NCBI GenBank assembly: GCA_011317545.1
Contig: WUJK01000009.1
Span: 496,001-560,000 of the forward strand
DNA from: Coniella vitis
Taxonomy: Eukaryota > Ascomycota > Sordariomycetes > Diaporthales > Schizoparmaceae
Reading direction: 5' to 3'
Length of the DNA stretch: 64,000 bases
Below the pieces are notes generated by a model. It worked only from the letters and a program-made list of their open reading frames with translations. It searched no databases and was not told where the DNA came from. The translations under genes were made by a program, and so were the position numbers. How positions within the stretch are numbered: position 1 is the first letter of the stretch; each line of letters begins with the position of its first letter. Shown here piece after piece: positions 47,087 to 59,089 of the stretch.

Positions 47087-48212
47087 TGAGGCCGTTCTAC
47101 ACGGCATTGTATTGGGGACGCCTGGATACGTCCACCCTTGCGATACTGTCGCGCTCAAACTATATGGTTGTGTTGACAGCGTGAAAGGTCAAGGGCGTGA
47201 CATGAGTTTGATGAGCCTATGTTGCGCTTGAAACCATCAGCAGGCATCCATAATACGGTGTATCTTCCATTGTTGAACACATTGCATTAACTTTGAACAC
47301 AAGCCTCGAGATTATACCACACCCTAATATCCACCTTGCTGCACCTGATGTCCAGCGGTAGAGGCCGATTCCTCTTTGCAGTGTCTCTCGCGTGGGTGAG
47401 CCGCGCACATTTGGGGTATCGAGTTGCAGCATAAAAACGGATCACAAGCGACCAAAGACAGTTTGTCGATGGCGAATCCTAGGCAAGATGCAGCATTGCT
47501 TAGCTGGTGGAGACAGCTGCAAAGCAAGCCTTCGAAGTAAGCAAATAACCTTAAATAGACGCATGGCAGGGCGCCGTCTACCATGACGCCAAAATCAAAG
47601 CGGCACCCACTCGCCATAAGTACAATTACCGCCTTCTGAGGAGAACTCCACCTTGTCCGTTACTGCAACGGTTTTGGCATGGCGGTATTGTCAAAGTCAG
47701 ACCGCGGTTGCGGCTTTGCCAGTGTTCAGGGGATCAGCGGCGCCAGCCTGACATTGTCATGTCCGGGGAGCGTCCCAAACAGAGTGTCATATGGCGCCTG
47801 CATCTCAGCCCCTGACTCCTCGTATCGTGAGTGGCCATGGTCAGCAATCAAAGCGCCATTTCGAACTCGCTAAAGCCAAAAGACGAATGCGGTTCTTCAC
47901 GTTAGTGGGTAAGGCGAGGGGCCTGCTCCTCACCCTTCCTGATCATGCGCGCGGTAGGATCTGACCTCATCTCCTAGGTACAATTTTGCGTTGCATCCTA
48001 TTCTTTGGGGGCTATGCAGCCAACTTCCACTTGGACTTGCCCTGTGCCTAGGGTTGTTTGAGGCTTGCTGACCTTTTTATTGTCGTTGCTTCAACCCAAT
48101 TTGCGTCTTTTACCGACTATTCCTGCTTCACAATCGGCTGCCGCAACGTGCGCTTTGCCCTCCTTGGTTAGGTGACCAAGTTTCGCATCAACATGAGTTG
48201 CGAACACACAGC
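47087..48212. other. intergenic upstream of the GH76 gene
   Basis: Short frames only; no gene or repeat is recognised. The last 300 bp are the likely GH76 promoter. Confidence 0.5.
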
Positions 48213-49838
48213 ATGAAAACCTTCATGATTCTCTTGGCCACGGCCTCGTTGGCCACAGCTGGGCTCGACGTGGATCTCACGTCGCCAGGTACGCTCGTTA
48301 CGCCTTTCCTTTCCAACCTGGACAGCATCACCTCCGGCTGACACAACCCTTACACTCCGAAATAGACTCAGTCAAGACAGCCGCTAAAGCCGTGGCATCC
48401 AACCTCATGTCCTACTACACAGGCAACGAGCCTGGCCAGATCCCAGGTATTCTCCCCGGCCCACCCCCAGGCGGTGATTACTACTGGTGGGAAGGCGGCG
48501 CGCTCTGGGGCACTATGGTTGATTACTGGCACTGGACGGGCGACACGACCTGGGCCAACGAGACTCAGTCTTCACTCCTCTTTCAAGCCGGACCGCCTAG
48601 TAACTCCTACCAGCCGAGCAACTGGACGCTCTCGCTCGGCAACGACGACCAAGGCTTTTGGGGGTTGAGCGCCATGCTCGCGGCCGAGAACAAATTCCCC
48701 AACCCGCCCTTGCCCACCGAGCCGGGGTGGTTGGCCCTCGCGCAGGCTGTCTTCAACACACAGGCTGCGCCAGATCGTCACGACAATACCTGCGGTGGCG
48801 GCTTGCGGTGGCAGATTCCACCGACAAATGTTGGGTACGACTACAAAAACTCAATTGCAAATGGTATCTTTTTCAACATGGGCGCGCGGCTAGCGCGGTA
48901 CACGGACAACGCCACATATTCGAACTGGGCGGTATCAACGTGGGACTGGATGACGGGCATCGGCTTGATTGACGATCAGTATAATGTCTATGATGGTGGG
49001 CATGTGGAGGATAACTGCACGACGATAACCAAGGCGCAATTCTCATACACTGCGGCTGTCATTCTGGAAGGAGCGGCGTTTATGTATAACTATGTGAGTC
49101 GGGGGAGACCTCTTTTTGCTTGTCGTCGTCTTCACCCCGTGTAGGGGACTGAGGAGTCATATCAACATACAAGGCTTTCCCAAAGACTCGTCGAATATGT
49201 GCTTACAACATGAACCCAAGACCGACGGCTCCGAACTCTGGCAAACCCGCCTCCAAGGGCTCGTTGACACCACAATTGCTTATTTCTTTCCCAACGGCAC
49301 GGCAGTCGAGCAGGCCTGCGAGCAGCCCACCCAAGTCACCTGCAACACAGACGAGCTCTCGTTCAAGGGTTATCTGCATCGATGGCTTGCTACCTCCACA
49401 CAGATCGCGCCCTTTATCGCAGATAAAGTTACAGCCGTGCTCAAGACCAGCGCTGCAGGCGCCGCGGCGAGCTGCGCAGCTGACAACGCCGACAATGGCC
49501 ACGGTGTCTCGACGGCGACGTGCGGGTTCCGCTGGACAACAGGCACGTACGATGGTCTGACGGGCGCGGGCCAGCAGATGAATGTGTTGGGCGCGCTGAT
49601 CAGCGTGCTTGTCGCGATTGAACCCGATGCCGGAGCGGCGGCGCCCGTCACAAATAGTACAGGCGGGACGAGCGCCGGAAACCCGAATGCTGGGACGGAT
49701 GCAAGTGTACATGCGGAGACGGCCATGATTCAGACCAAGGATCGGGCCGGTGCTGGGATTATAACGGCGTTGTTGCTGTTGCTGTTTTTGCCGACCCTGG
49801 CGTGGGCGGGCTCGTCGTGGGCTGAGGGACGGGCTTGA
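48213..49838 (+). CDS. DCW1: GPI-anchored GH76 endo-1,6-alpha-mannosidase (Dcw1/Dfg5 type)
   Basis: Exons 48213-48288, 48366-49093 and 49221-49838, with introns of 77 and 127 bp, give 473 residues. The signal peptide is MKTFMILLATASLATAG. The GH76 domain shows AVASNLMSYYTGNEPGQIPG, YYWWEGGALWGTMVDYWHWT, the catalytic Asp pair in LGNDDQGFWGLSAMLAAE, TCGGGLRWQIPPTNVGYDYK, KNSIANGIFFNMGARLARYT and VYDGGHVEDNCTTITKAQFS. After the second intron come ELSFKGYLHRWLATSTQIAP and STATCGFRWTTGTYDGLTGAG. The tail (GAGIITALLLLLFLPTLAWA) fits GPI anchoring. Dcw1 and Dfg5 act at the plasma membrane to transfer GPI-anchored mannoproteins to wall glucan. The second acceptor (AACCCAAG) was chosen by family fit. 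Confidence 0.92.
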
Positions 49839-50972
49839 TATTGTGGGTGCATTGTGAGGTTCTCTAAGCTCTGGTCTTGGGTCTCTTGGTTATATCAGCG
49901 GGCGACGGGGCGTTAGTATGGATGTAAATTGTGCTTGTTTGCCTTTTGTTCGACCTGATTCATATGGTCTTCAACTTCTCGCTGTTAAATAGGATGGCGT
50001 GATCATCCTCCCGAATCCCAAAAACTCACTCCGACGGCATATTCTCTCCGGGTGGATTTCTTTTTTTGAAGATCATCCTTTCCATACGCGATACTCCTTC
50101 TCGTCGCACTATGAGTGCGTTCCAACAGAATGTGCGTCGGAGGTGAGAAGCCGATTTGGAGCCCGCGGAGGGTGCTGGTGCTGCTGTCGCTGGAAGAAGC
50201 AAGAGCAATCTCGGATTGTAGCTTGGCGAGGGCGGCTCCCACTGTTGGAGAGGGTGCGTGTGCCATTCCAATGGTGAGATCGTGTGGTATGGGATGGAGG
50301 AGGCATAGAGGGCTTTGGTGGATTTCGTAGCCTTGGCCTGTTGTTGCCTACTTTTATGTGGGCTATTTGACGGCTTTAGATTATTAACTTGGCAGGCAGA
50401 CATAACTTGCCTCCGGTGACGAAGACAATCTTCCTGTCCAACAAAAGGGTCCTTTTGATGGTTTTGACTGATGACTTCGCTCTGTTATCAGCCCGCCCAA
50501 GCATGTAGCAGCCGGAGGGTGTTTAAATGAAAGATACAGCCTCAACTAGGCAGAAATCGATCTCAAGACATTAACAGCAACAATAGAAATGCTCTGAATA
50601 TATATATATATATATGAGAATATATGTAACTATACACCTAACGCATCGCACCGCAACTCACTCAGCCTCCAATCTTCCTAGCATGAAAGTCCAAACCTCT
50701 CCAAAACAACACAACTAAGCCCGACAACTACTCCCACTCGAAACATTTGACACCCATGGAAGCTACAATAACCAACCACGGATGGCAGATCATGCCGAGC
50801 CAGATAATAGCCATAAGGATTGAATATAAAACCGAATTTGAATTATCACAAATTCTAAATATCATTAAAAATGGATTATAATCTACCCGCCCTGATGAAT
50901 GATCCCGACTATCACACGATTATTACACCAGATTACTATATACCTTTAATAGGAGACTCACTTCCCTCACAG
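49839..50972. other. convergent intergenic region
   Basis: This lies between the GH76 and GPI-protein genes. It is AT-rich towards the right and contains an AT dinucleotide repeat. No gene is seen. Confidence 0.5.
50598..50615. repeat. AT dinucleotide microsatellite
   Basis: Nine alternating AT units. Confidence 0.8.
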
Positions 50973-53798
50973 TTACAAGAGAGCGAAGAAAAGAGGCACA
51001 AGAGCCAACAGACCGAATCCAGCCTTGCTAGCGCCAGCCGTCACAATGGCAGAGGCGGTGGGCTGGACATGGCCACTGTAGGTCGCCGTGGCGATGGTGC
51101 CATTGGTCACAGGACGAGACGTAAAGCCGCTGGGTGCTGGGGCACCGGCACCCGTCACATAAGGCGCCACAGATTGGGTCGCCACCGCAGAGGTAGGAGC
51201 CTCAGTCACAGTGACAGTAGGCACAGGAGTGGCAATCGTGGTCGGAATGACAACAGTCGAGGTCGAGGGCGTGGCGCAGGGCGTCATCGTCTTGGTGTTG
51301 GTAATCGCAGGAATCGAGACGCTGGTCGATGGGGTCTGTCCAACAGGCGAGTTGCCGCCAGTCGTGTATGCTGCGGATGAGACTGCCACCGAGGGAGCAG
51401 ACTGCCCTACTGGAGAAGATCCACTTGTCGCAGCACCTGCAGGGACAGAGACCTCACTGGTGGAAGCAGATCCGCTGGTCGAAAGAGTAGCCGAGGGCGA
51501 GGCCAGGCCAGTGGCCGAAGTTGCTTGAACCTCGGTCGCAGTAACAGGGCAAATGGTGGTGAAAGTCTCGACAATCGAAGTAACGACCTGCTGGGTGTAG
51601 CTGTTCGGGCAATTGGCGACCGAAGCGGCACAGCTGGTAATCGTGTAGGTATTTGTCTGTACAACAGTGGTGACCATCATACCGCTGGGCAGGGAAGTGG
51701 TTGGGCTCGCTCCAATGGCACCATTTGAAGAAGTCAGGGTGCTACCGGAGTCTGAGCTAGACGATTCTGAGCCAGACGATTCTGAACCAGACGATCCTGA
51801 GCTAGACGAGCTTGAGCCAGAAGAGCTTGAGCCAGAAGAGCTTGAGCCAGACGAGCTTGAGCCAGAAGATCCTGAGCCAGACGAGCTTGAGCCAGAAGAG
51901 CTTGAGCTAGACGAGCCTGAGCCAGAAGATCCTGAGCTAGACGAGCCTGAGCCAGAAGATCCTGAGCTAGACGAGCCTGAGCCTGACGAGCCTAAGCCTG
52001 AAGAGCTTGAGCCAGACGAGCCTGAGCCAGAAGATCCTGAGCTAGACGAGCCTGAGCTAGACGAGCCTGAGCCAGAAGATCCTGAGCCAGAAGATCCTGA
52101 GCCAGACGAGCCTGAGCCAGAAGATCCTGAGCTAGACGAGCCTGAGCCTGACGAGCCTGAGCCAGAAGATCCTGAGCTAGACGAGCCTGAGCCTGAAGAG
52201 CCTGAGCCAGACGCACCTTGACCGACGCTAGAGGAACCAGACGTGGATGTCGGAGCGGGGGCAGTCAGTTCGCCTGTGCCGCCAATTGAAACGGACGCAG
52301 ATGGCAGTGAGCCGGAACCACCAATTGTGAGGCTGCCCTCACCACCAGCTGAGATAGTGAAACCGCCCTCACCACCAAGACTAGCCGAAGGCAACGCGCC
52401 AGAGATGGTCAGACCACCCTCACCACCAACACTAGCAGAGGGCAACGCGCCAGATATCGTCAGACCACCCTCACCACCGATACTAGCCGTGGGCAGCGCG
52501 CCAGATATCGTCAGACCACCCTCACCACCGATACTAGCCGTGGGCAGCGCGCCAGAGATCGTCAGACCACCCTCACCACCGATACTAGCAGAGGGCAACG
52601 CGCCAGAGATCGTCAGACCACCCTCACCACCGATACTAGCAGAGGGCAACGCGCCAGAGATGGTCAGACCGCCCTCACCACCGATACTAGCCGTGGGCAA
52701 CGCGCCAGAGATGGTCAAACTGCCCTCACCGCCACCATTAATCGACCCAGAGCCGGAGCCGGAGATCCAGGGCCACGACCAAGAGCTACCGGCTCCGATG
52801 GACACTGTAACAGTCTCCGTCGCGGCAGTCGCCAAGGTGACAATGACCGAAGGGGCCAAAGACAAGTCAATCTCGGCGCCAAGCTCGAAGTTCAAATCAA
52901 CCAAAAGACCAGCGGTCAGAGAAAAGGCGTCGGCGGCGGTGCAGCTCGAAGAAGACGATCCTGCAGAGAAGGTGGTAGTGTACTCGAACAGGTTGGCCCA
53001 CAGAGAGATCATGGCACCGGCTCCTAGATCGATGCCGACCAAGTCGATATCGGCAGCAATTGCCAGTCCGGCACGAAGACGAAGGGCCACGCTCAGGTCA
53101 ATGTCCTCCTCCAGAGAGATGAAGGAGCCAATCGACTGCGGCGTGGCTTCGACAATCAGACCAGTGAGGTCAGAGTTGACAATAGTTTGGGTGAGAATAT
53201 CCAATTCAAGGTAGCAACCTTCGGGGAATTGAATGTTGAAGATGGTCTCAATGTCCAGAGCAGCCGAAACGGAGAAGACAAGGTCCAAAGCCACTCCGAT
53301 TTGGATATCCGTTTCGATCAAGCCTGGCACAGCCAGTGACAGGTCAAGGTTGGAGAAGAGGTTGACCGACTCGGAGGCACCAGCGGTGGCGTCCAATGAC
53401 ACCTTGAGATAAGACTGAATGCCGCCCAGGTCGATCTTGACCTTGGGAGTAAGAAGAAAGTCAGATTCGCAGCTCAGGTCAACGGATCCAGCCACAGACG
53501 CCTCCGATAGAGCAATGCCCAGGTCGATAGCCGCAGCGGCCTCGGTAGCGGCGGATATGACACTGCAAGACGTGGTTAGAGGATAATGAGGACACAATTT
53601 GGGCAAGGGCTCGTGAGCTTACCCGCTATAGAGGACCTTGTCCGACCAGGACTGGGTGAGGTCACAGCTGCAGACTCCAGAGGATGTGCGGGCCAGCTTC
53701 TCCTCGCTCCTAGGGGCGAGGTCGTGCTGGATGGTAGGCGATGCCTCCACGGCAAGGCCAAAGAGGCCCAAGAGGGCCCCGTAACGGGAAAAATGCAT
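50973..53798 (-). CDS. large GPI-anchored cell-surface protein with two internal repeat arrays
   Basis: Exon 1 is 53798-53623, the intron 53622-53563 (GTAAGC..TTGCAG, 60 bp) and exon 2 53562-50973, giving 921 residues. The signal peptide is MHFSRYGALLGLFGLAVEAS. Residues about 60-325 are a beta-rich, Ile/Leu/Asp-rich domain (VDLSCESDFLLTPKVKIDLG, FPEGCYLELDILTQTIVNSD) with few cysteines. Next come seven 17-residue repeats (consensus SIGGEGGLTISGALPTA) and a Ser/Gly array of about 155 residues. After these is a Ser/Thr-rich segment with VVTSIVETFTTICPVTATEV, then a hydrophobic tail (ASKAGFGLLALVPLFFALL). The layout is that of wall adhesins or stalk proteins, in which repeats project the N-domain outward. 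The N-domain has no recognised family, so adhesion is inference. Repeat copy number is likely to vary among strains. Confidence 0.88.
51750..52219 (-). repeat. Ser/Gly-coding minisatellite
   Basis: Imperfect 6- to 30-bp units (on the plus strand GAGCCTGAGCCAGAAGATCC and GAGCTAGAC variants) encode runs of Gly-Ser and Ser-Ser in the GPI protein. The opposite strand stays open and would encode an acidic Asp/Glu-Pro repeat; that is treated as a shadow. Confidence 0.9.
52360..52716 (-). repeat. seven tandem 51-bp repeats in the GPI protein gene
   Basis: Seven units of exactly 51 bp each encode a 17-residue repeat. Variation is mostly Thr/Ser after ALP and Ile/Val/Leu before GGEGG. The higher identity of the middle copies suggests recent duplication or gene conversion. 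Confidence 0.92.
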
Positions 53799-56700
53799 AA
53801 TGAGGGCGAAGCTGTTTGGAGAAGAGGCAGTAGTGACTGATTTTGTGGTTGTTGTTGTTGTTGTTGTTTAAACTTGTTGTTGACGATATGTTCGGCTTGG
53901 GAAGAAACGAGTGGCTATTGTCCTGCAGAAAGACACTATGTAGTAGGGAAAGAATATGGAAAAAGAAAGACTATCGCGAATACGACTCAAGAGAGTGAGA
54001 GACTCTAAGGAATCAACGAGTGAGGGGGAGATAAAGTAAAGGAAACCGCTGTAGCAACGAGGCAAGAAATGTTGGCTACACGAGGAGCTCTGGCTCGATA
54101 TTTAAGTCATCTTGGTGTTGTGCTATGTAGAGGGAAAGAAAGCTCAGCCTTCCACTCAAAGAGTATGGATCCTCATTGGCAGCAACTTCGTGCAACTTCT
54201 GTAGCCGTGATGCCGTAGCCCAGCTTGCGCTATGCCCCTGATAATTTGCCTTGGTGTAAAATTGGGACGGGATTCCATGCATACGGAAGCATGACAACCA
54301 CTCGCCGCTACGATAGTATGGGGTGGAGGAGCCCACATGTGAATAGAGGGACAGATACCTCCGAGATAATGTAGATCTGCTCCACTTGGCATTGGTCAAG
54401 GCGCCTGCTCTTTTGCGCTGGGTCGCTCGATGGCAGTGGCTGGATTGTAGCGTTCACCAGACAACTCTCTCTCAGCTTAGCAAGAACCAAACCGCATTGC
54501 CATGGTTCGCTCACTGGACTACTCTTCGGCGGCAACCACCCTGCGAGGTCCGCTATGGGTTGGTGCTTTCGTCGTTCTTGTTTGGCTCTGTCTATGTTGC
54601 TCCAGTCTGACCACTTGAATCGAAGAAAAGGAGGATGTGCAGTCAATTGGCTGATCCGTATCTCAGGGGGCCCTTGCAAGCAAGCAAGCGGCCAGAGCAT
54701 ATGCCTGGTCTGTAGCAGTCCACCATGAGCGGTATGCTTAATTTGCAGCGAAAAGACTGTTGTTCGTATCGGTGTCTGGAGGAAGAGCACACGGGCTTAA
54801 TGCGGTAATGCTTCATCTCGAGGAGACGACGGCGCGCAAGGGGCACTGCCCAAAAGGGCGGCGTGGAGATGTGGTCGCATGGGTTGACCCTCTCTTCCCC
54901 CTTGCCCCCTTGTTGAGTCTCCAGCCGGCCGCCGTAAGAGGATTGGGAGAAGAAGTACGTGACCGGGTTTAACACACAAGGTAGACCGCTTGAGGTTAAG
55001 GACGGCGATGCTGGCCCCCGCCAGTGTCAATGCCGGTGGCAGCTAGCAGGGAGGGCGGTGGGCGTTCCAAATATATCTCTGAACAAGACGAGTCAGTCCA
55101 TCGTGCCCAGTCTTTGCGCGCCACGTTTTGTTTGAAACACTGCGCCAACGAGTTGGACGGGCACAACAAGCAGCGCAGCCTCTGGAGATCGTGGGGCAAG
55201 GTTTCGAAAGCCAGACAGACCCACCTGCTGGGCTCCTCTCGTGTCGCTCGACGGGAAATGAAGGCCGGTTGTTAGCACGAGCGTCCGCCGGTGCCGTCAG
55301 GTCAAGGCGGTGGCCCGACTTGGTAAACAGAGCGGCCCCCAACATGCTAGGCAAGCTCGTCTCAACCTGCTAGGCCGGCCGGGGTGGGCACGGTAGCATG
55401 GTTTGATTGCGTTAAGGTTGTTTCCACGTTGCAATCAGAATATTCCTCGGCCAGAAGCAAAGAAGAAGAAAACAATGCAAACACGAGAAACAAAAAACGG
55501 GGGCAAGGGCCAACCAAGCTCAGGGCATACTATGTACTATGTACATAGTATTCATTAGGTACCTGGTAGAGTATAGCGTCGTCCTCCGACCGCCCCCGGG
55601 ATTTTCCATTCAGCAGTCAGCAGCAAGCACCATGATGGAAAGCACGATTGTTCCTGCCTTCCGTTTTGAACATTTCGAATTGCCGCAATACTATGTATGC
55701 AACAACATCGTAGCAACATCAACGCTGAATTCCTTCCTTCTTTCTGCTACTATGTACACGCTTGTTGCTACTCTGGACCCTCACCCGCGCCATGCCCAAT
55801 CTGCACTGGCCCTTGCGTTCGCGGTGGACCCCTACCTACTTTGTAGCTGCTAGGGAGCCTAGCTGCCCAGATGCCGTCGTCAAAGCTTAAACTCGGGTTA
55901 TATTCATCCTAATCCTCAAATCGAAACTGGATCACGCCGAGTACGACGATTTCTCATTGCACCTCACAGCCTTGCCAGTCCAGGTCTTCATGCCAGCGAC
56001 AAATGCGCTCCCACAACCCACGCTCCCAAGGGGTGTGAGTGGAGCTGGTCGGCTCAGCGAGCATCTTGATCTCGTGCCCGATATTGACATTTCTTGGCTC
56101 GGTCCCTGACGCTACTCTGAACGCCAACTCGAAATAGGACTGGATACTTGCCGCTACTCGCATGTGCAATCACACCGGGTCAAGGAGCAACGAGAGCCAG
56201 GCCCTTGTTGACCTCGAGCTACGAGTCTAACCACTATTCCGAGCATCACCTTTGGCGTGCTCCCGAGCTAGCTGCGCGACTGACCTACTAGACGCATGAT
56301 TTCAGAACGGCGCGTCCGGAACAGTATGTGACGATGCTGAGTGCAATGACTTGCGGGCCACGGCGCAACGCGGTCTTCTGGGCTGCCTGTTCATTGCTGC
56401 CCGAACGAATCAGTGTGGATGCTGGTGCAAGCACTTGTCCCAATAGCTTCGGAAAAGAGGCAGGCGTATCCCGCAACAAGCTGCCATGCGCAACCTCAAA
56501 ATCCGTTCCCTCTTGGGAGGTCACGGATCATGGAGCCCGCAGCCTGCCCGCGTGCAGAGGATGGTTGGTGGAGAAAATGACAGGCCAAGGCTCTCAGCCG
56601 GTTGGCTTAATCCATCCGTCATCTGCGCATGGTTGGTACAACTTATTGAGAGTCACGGGCTTACCCTTTATAGACGCATGATGCCAATTTGGAAAGCAAG

Positions 56701-57232
56701 AGCATATTGACTTTTGTCTGTACCTAGGTAGCCATTTCTTCCGAATAGGAGCAGGAGTAGACCTCAAATGTTCCGGTGCAGCACAAATCGACATGAGATT
56801 CTCTGCAAACCAGTTGCTATTGACCAGGGAGTTGCGTAGGTAGGCAGGTAAGCACCTGAAGGTAACCCACGCGCCAAACGCAAAGCATATCCAAAGAATG
56901 TGTACTCTTCCGCTGCCATATGGAGCACCTTGCGCCGGTTGACCGAGGAACGAAGGATCTGAGAAAGTACACATCATGAAATATGCTGGGCCGTTAAGCC
57001 GGAACCCCTGTGGAAGAAACAATGGCAAATACCTACCTAGGTGGTCACTGATGTCTTCAACAAAGACTCGGCGCTGGAATAAAGACTAAATCCACGCAGT
57101 TCATGTCTCCCTCAAGATGAAAGAGGTCTGCTTTTGTTTTTGTTTTTTTGGGCGCACTCCCAGCGAAAAACCAAGTCTTCTCCAGATAGAAGCATTTTAG
57201 TCACACACCTACTCACTGCCTAAGAATACATC
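53799..57232. other. 3.4-kb gene-poor region
   Basis: This begins with the leader of the GPI gene, which contains a GTT repeat at 53848-53868 (CAA on the sense strand). A TATA-like TTAAATATCG (minus strand) lies near 54097-54106. Two dense zones of TACTATGTACATAGTA and TACCTAGG/ACCTACCT motifs occur at 55528-55570 and 56720-57040. No frame has recognisable protein features. Confidence 0.45.
55535..55550. repeat. perfect 16-bp palindrome TACTATGTACATAGTA
   Basis: This is the longest perfect copy of a palindromic motif that recurs in intergenic DNA of this window, for example at 9268, 26907, 41331 and 45495. It is preceded by an extra overlapping TACTATG at 55528. Confidence 0.75.
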
Positions 57233-59089
57233 ATGTCGTCTAGACTCACGAGTCTCGTGGCCAGCGTCTTGGTTCTCGGCCAGGCCAACGCGAACCTCAA
57301 CCAGCTGGCGCAAGCAGCTGGCAAGCTCTACTTTGGCTCTGCAACTGATAATTCCGAACTGACCGACTCTGCTTATGTTGCTATCCTGTACGTCCAAGTC
57401 CGATATACTACTGAGATATGTTGCTCTTGCTCTCAGGTTATTGTACAAGTCTCAATGCGTGCTAGTGTGTTGTTATATACATCCAAGGATGCTGGGCGCT
57501 GATGGCTTCACAGGTCGAATTATGAAGAGTTCGGGCAGATCACACCCGGCAATACGCAAAAGTGGGAGTATACAGAGCCTACTGAGGGTAAGTCGTCTTG
57601 AAGGGTAGTCGTGCAAAGCCCTGTGGAGGACCCATACCTACAAGGAAAAGGCCAGCAGAGGCACGGCAGACGGAGTCGGCTGCTTGATGCGTTGAGTTCA
57701 TCAAAGACGAACCGCTGACACGTTGTGTTCCCATGATACAGACAGCTTCACGTACACTCAGGGCGATGTGATTACCGACTTCGCAGAGGCCAATGGACAG
57801 ATTCTCCGTTGCCACAATTTGATCTGGTATAACCAGTTGCCGTCGTGGGGTCAGTCTTTATTCTCTCTGGCAGTATCTCCATGGCGGGAGTTTCAGCCAT
57901 TTCTGATGCTTTTTTGCTTTTTCGCACAGTCACATCCGACACTTGGACAAACGAGACTCTTACTGCTGTCGTGGCAGCGCACATTCAGAGCGAAGTGACG
58001 CACTACAAGGGCCAGTGTTATGCCTGGGATGTGGTCAACGAGGCCCTAGATGACAGCAGCCCGACCGGATATCGCACGGATGTCTTTTACGAGACCATGT
58101 AAGTTTGTTCTCTTGCCGACTCCCCAGTCTCGAATTCTTTGTACGTCTTTGGGCGTGGATACTCCAGGTTCACCCTAACGCCATATAACACAAGGGGCCT
58201 CTGGTACATACCCTTTGCCTTTGCGACAGCCGCCGCCGCCGACCCAGATGCCAAGCTATACTACAACGACTACAACATCGAGTACGCTGGCAGCAAAGCC
58301 ACCGCAGCCGTGGGGCTCGTGGAAATGGTGCAAGCGTACGGCGCCAAGATTGACGGCGTCGGCCTGCAGGGTCACTTCATTGTCGGCGAGACGCCCTCGG
58401 CCTCCACGCTACTGGCGCAGATTGAGACCTTTGTCGCGCTGGGCGTCGAGGTCGCCTATACGGAGCTCGATGTACGGTTCACCAGTCTGCCGCCGACGAC
58501 GGCTGGGTTGGCGCAGCAGGCGGTGGATTACGGCTCGGTAACGAGCGCGTGTCTGGCCTCGGATTCGTGTGTGGGAATTACAGTATGGTATGTTTTTCTG
58601 TCTTTTTGATTTCGTACACTCTTTGTCTTGTCTTTTTCTCTCGCTTGATCTGTTGGCTTTTTGGTCATCCCATTTGCCATTCAAGGATACCTGTTCTCAC
58701 ATCCTCCCCAATCGCCCCACCATAGGGACTTTGACGATGGCTACTCGTGGATCCCAAGCACCTTCTCTGGCCAGGGTGACGCATGTCTGTACTGGGCCAA
58801 CCTTACGACCAAGCCGGCCTACGACACGGTCGAGAGCCTGCTGGCCTCGGCGGCCGGGACAACAGTGTCCGCAAAGACGACCAGCACAACTGCGACATCC
58901 ACTGCGACAAAGACTGGGACCACAACGACGGCAACGACAACAACAACAAAGACGACAACAAGCACAGGTGCGCAGCCGACACAGTCAGAATATGGCCAGT
59001 GCGGTGGTCAAGGGTACACAGGTGCGACGGTTTGCGCGTCGCCGTACACGTGCACTTACTTTAATGACTACTACTCGCAGTGTTTGTAG
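57233..59089 (+). CDS. secreted GH10 endo-1,4-beta-xylanase with C-terminal CBM1
   Basis: Six exons, 57233-57387, 57514-57587, 57742-57849, 57930-58098, 58195-58587 and 58726-59089, with introns of 126, 154, 80, 96 and 138 bp, give 420 residues. The signal peptide is MSSRLTSLVASVLVLGQANA. The GH10 barrel shows LYFGSATDNSELTDSAYVAI, QITPGNTQKWEYTEPTEDSF and LRCHNLIWYNQLPSW. The acid/base Glu (about 150) is in YAWDVVNEALDDSS and the nucleophile Glu (about 259) in VAYTELDVRF. ITVWDFDDGYSWIPSTFSGQ is the closing motif. A Thr-rich linker joins a fungal cellulose-binding CBM1 (YGQCGGQGYTGATVCASPYT to the end). It cleaves xylan in plant walls, with CBM1 tethering it to cellulose. Fixing the exon 4/5 junction needed a CTAAC branch point and family fit. 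Confidence 0.94.

Noticed and set aside
33568..59089. GH3, GH47, GH76 and GH10 genes as one carbohydrate gene cluster
   Set aside because: They are separated by unrelated housekeeping genes and act in different pathways (wall, glycan trimming, plant polymers).
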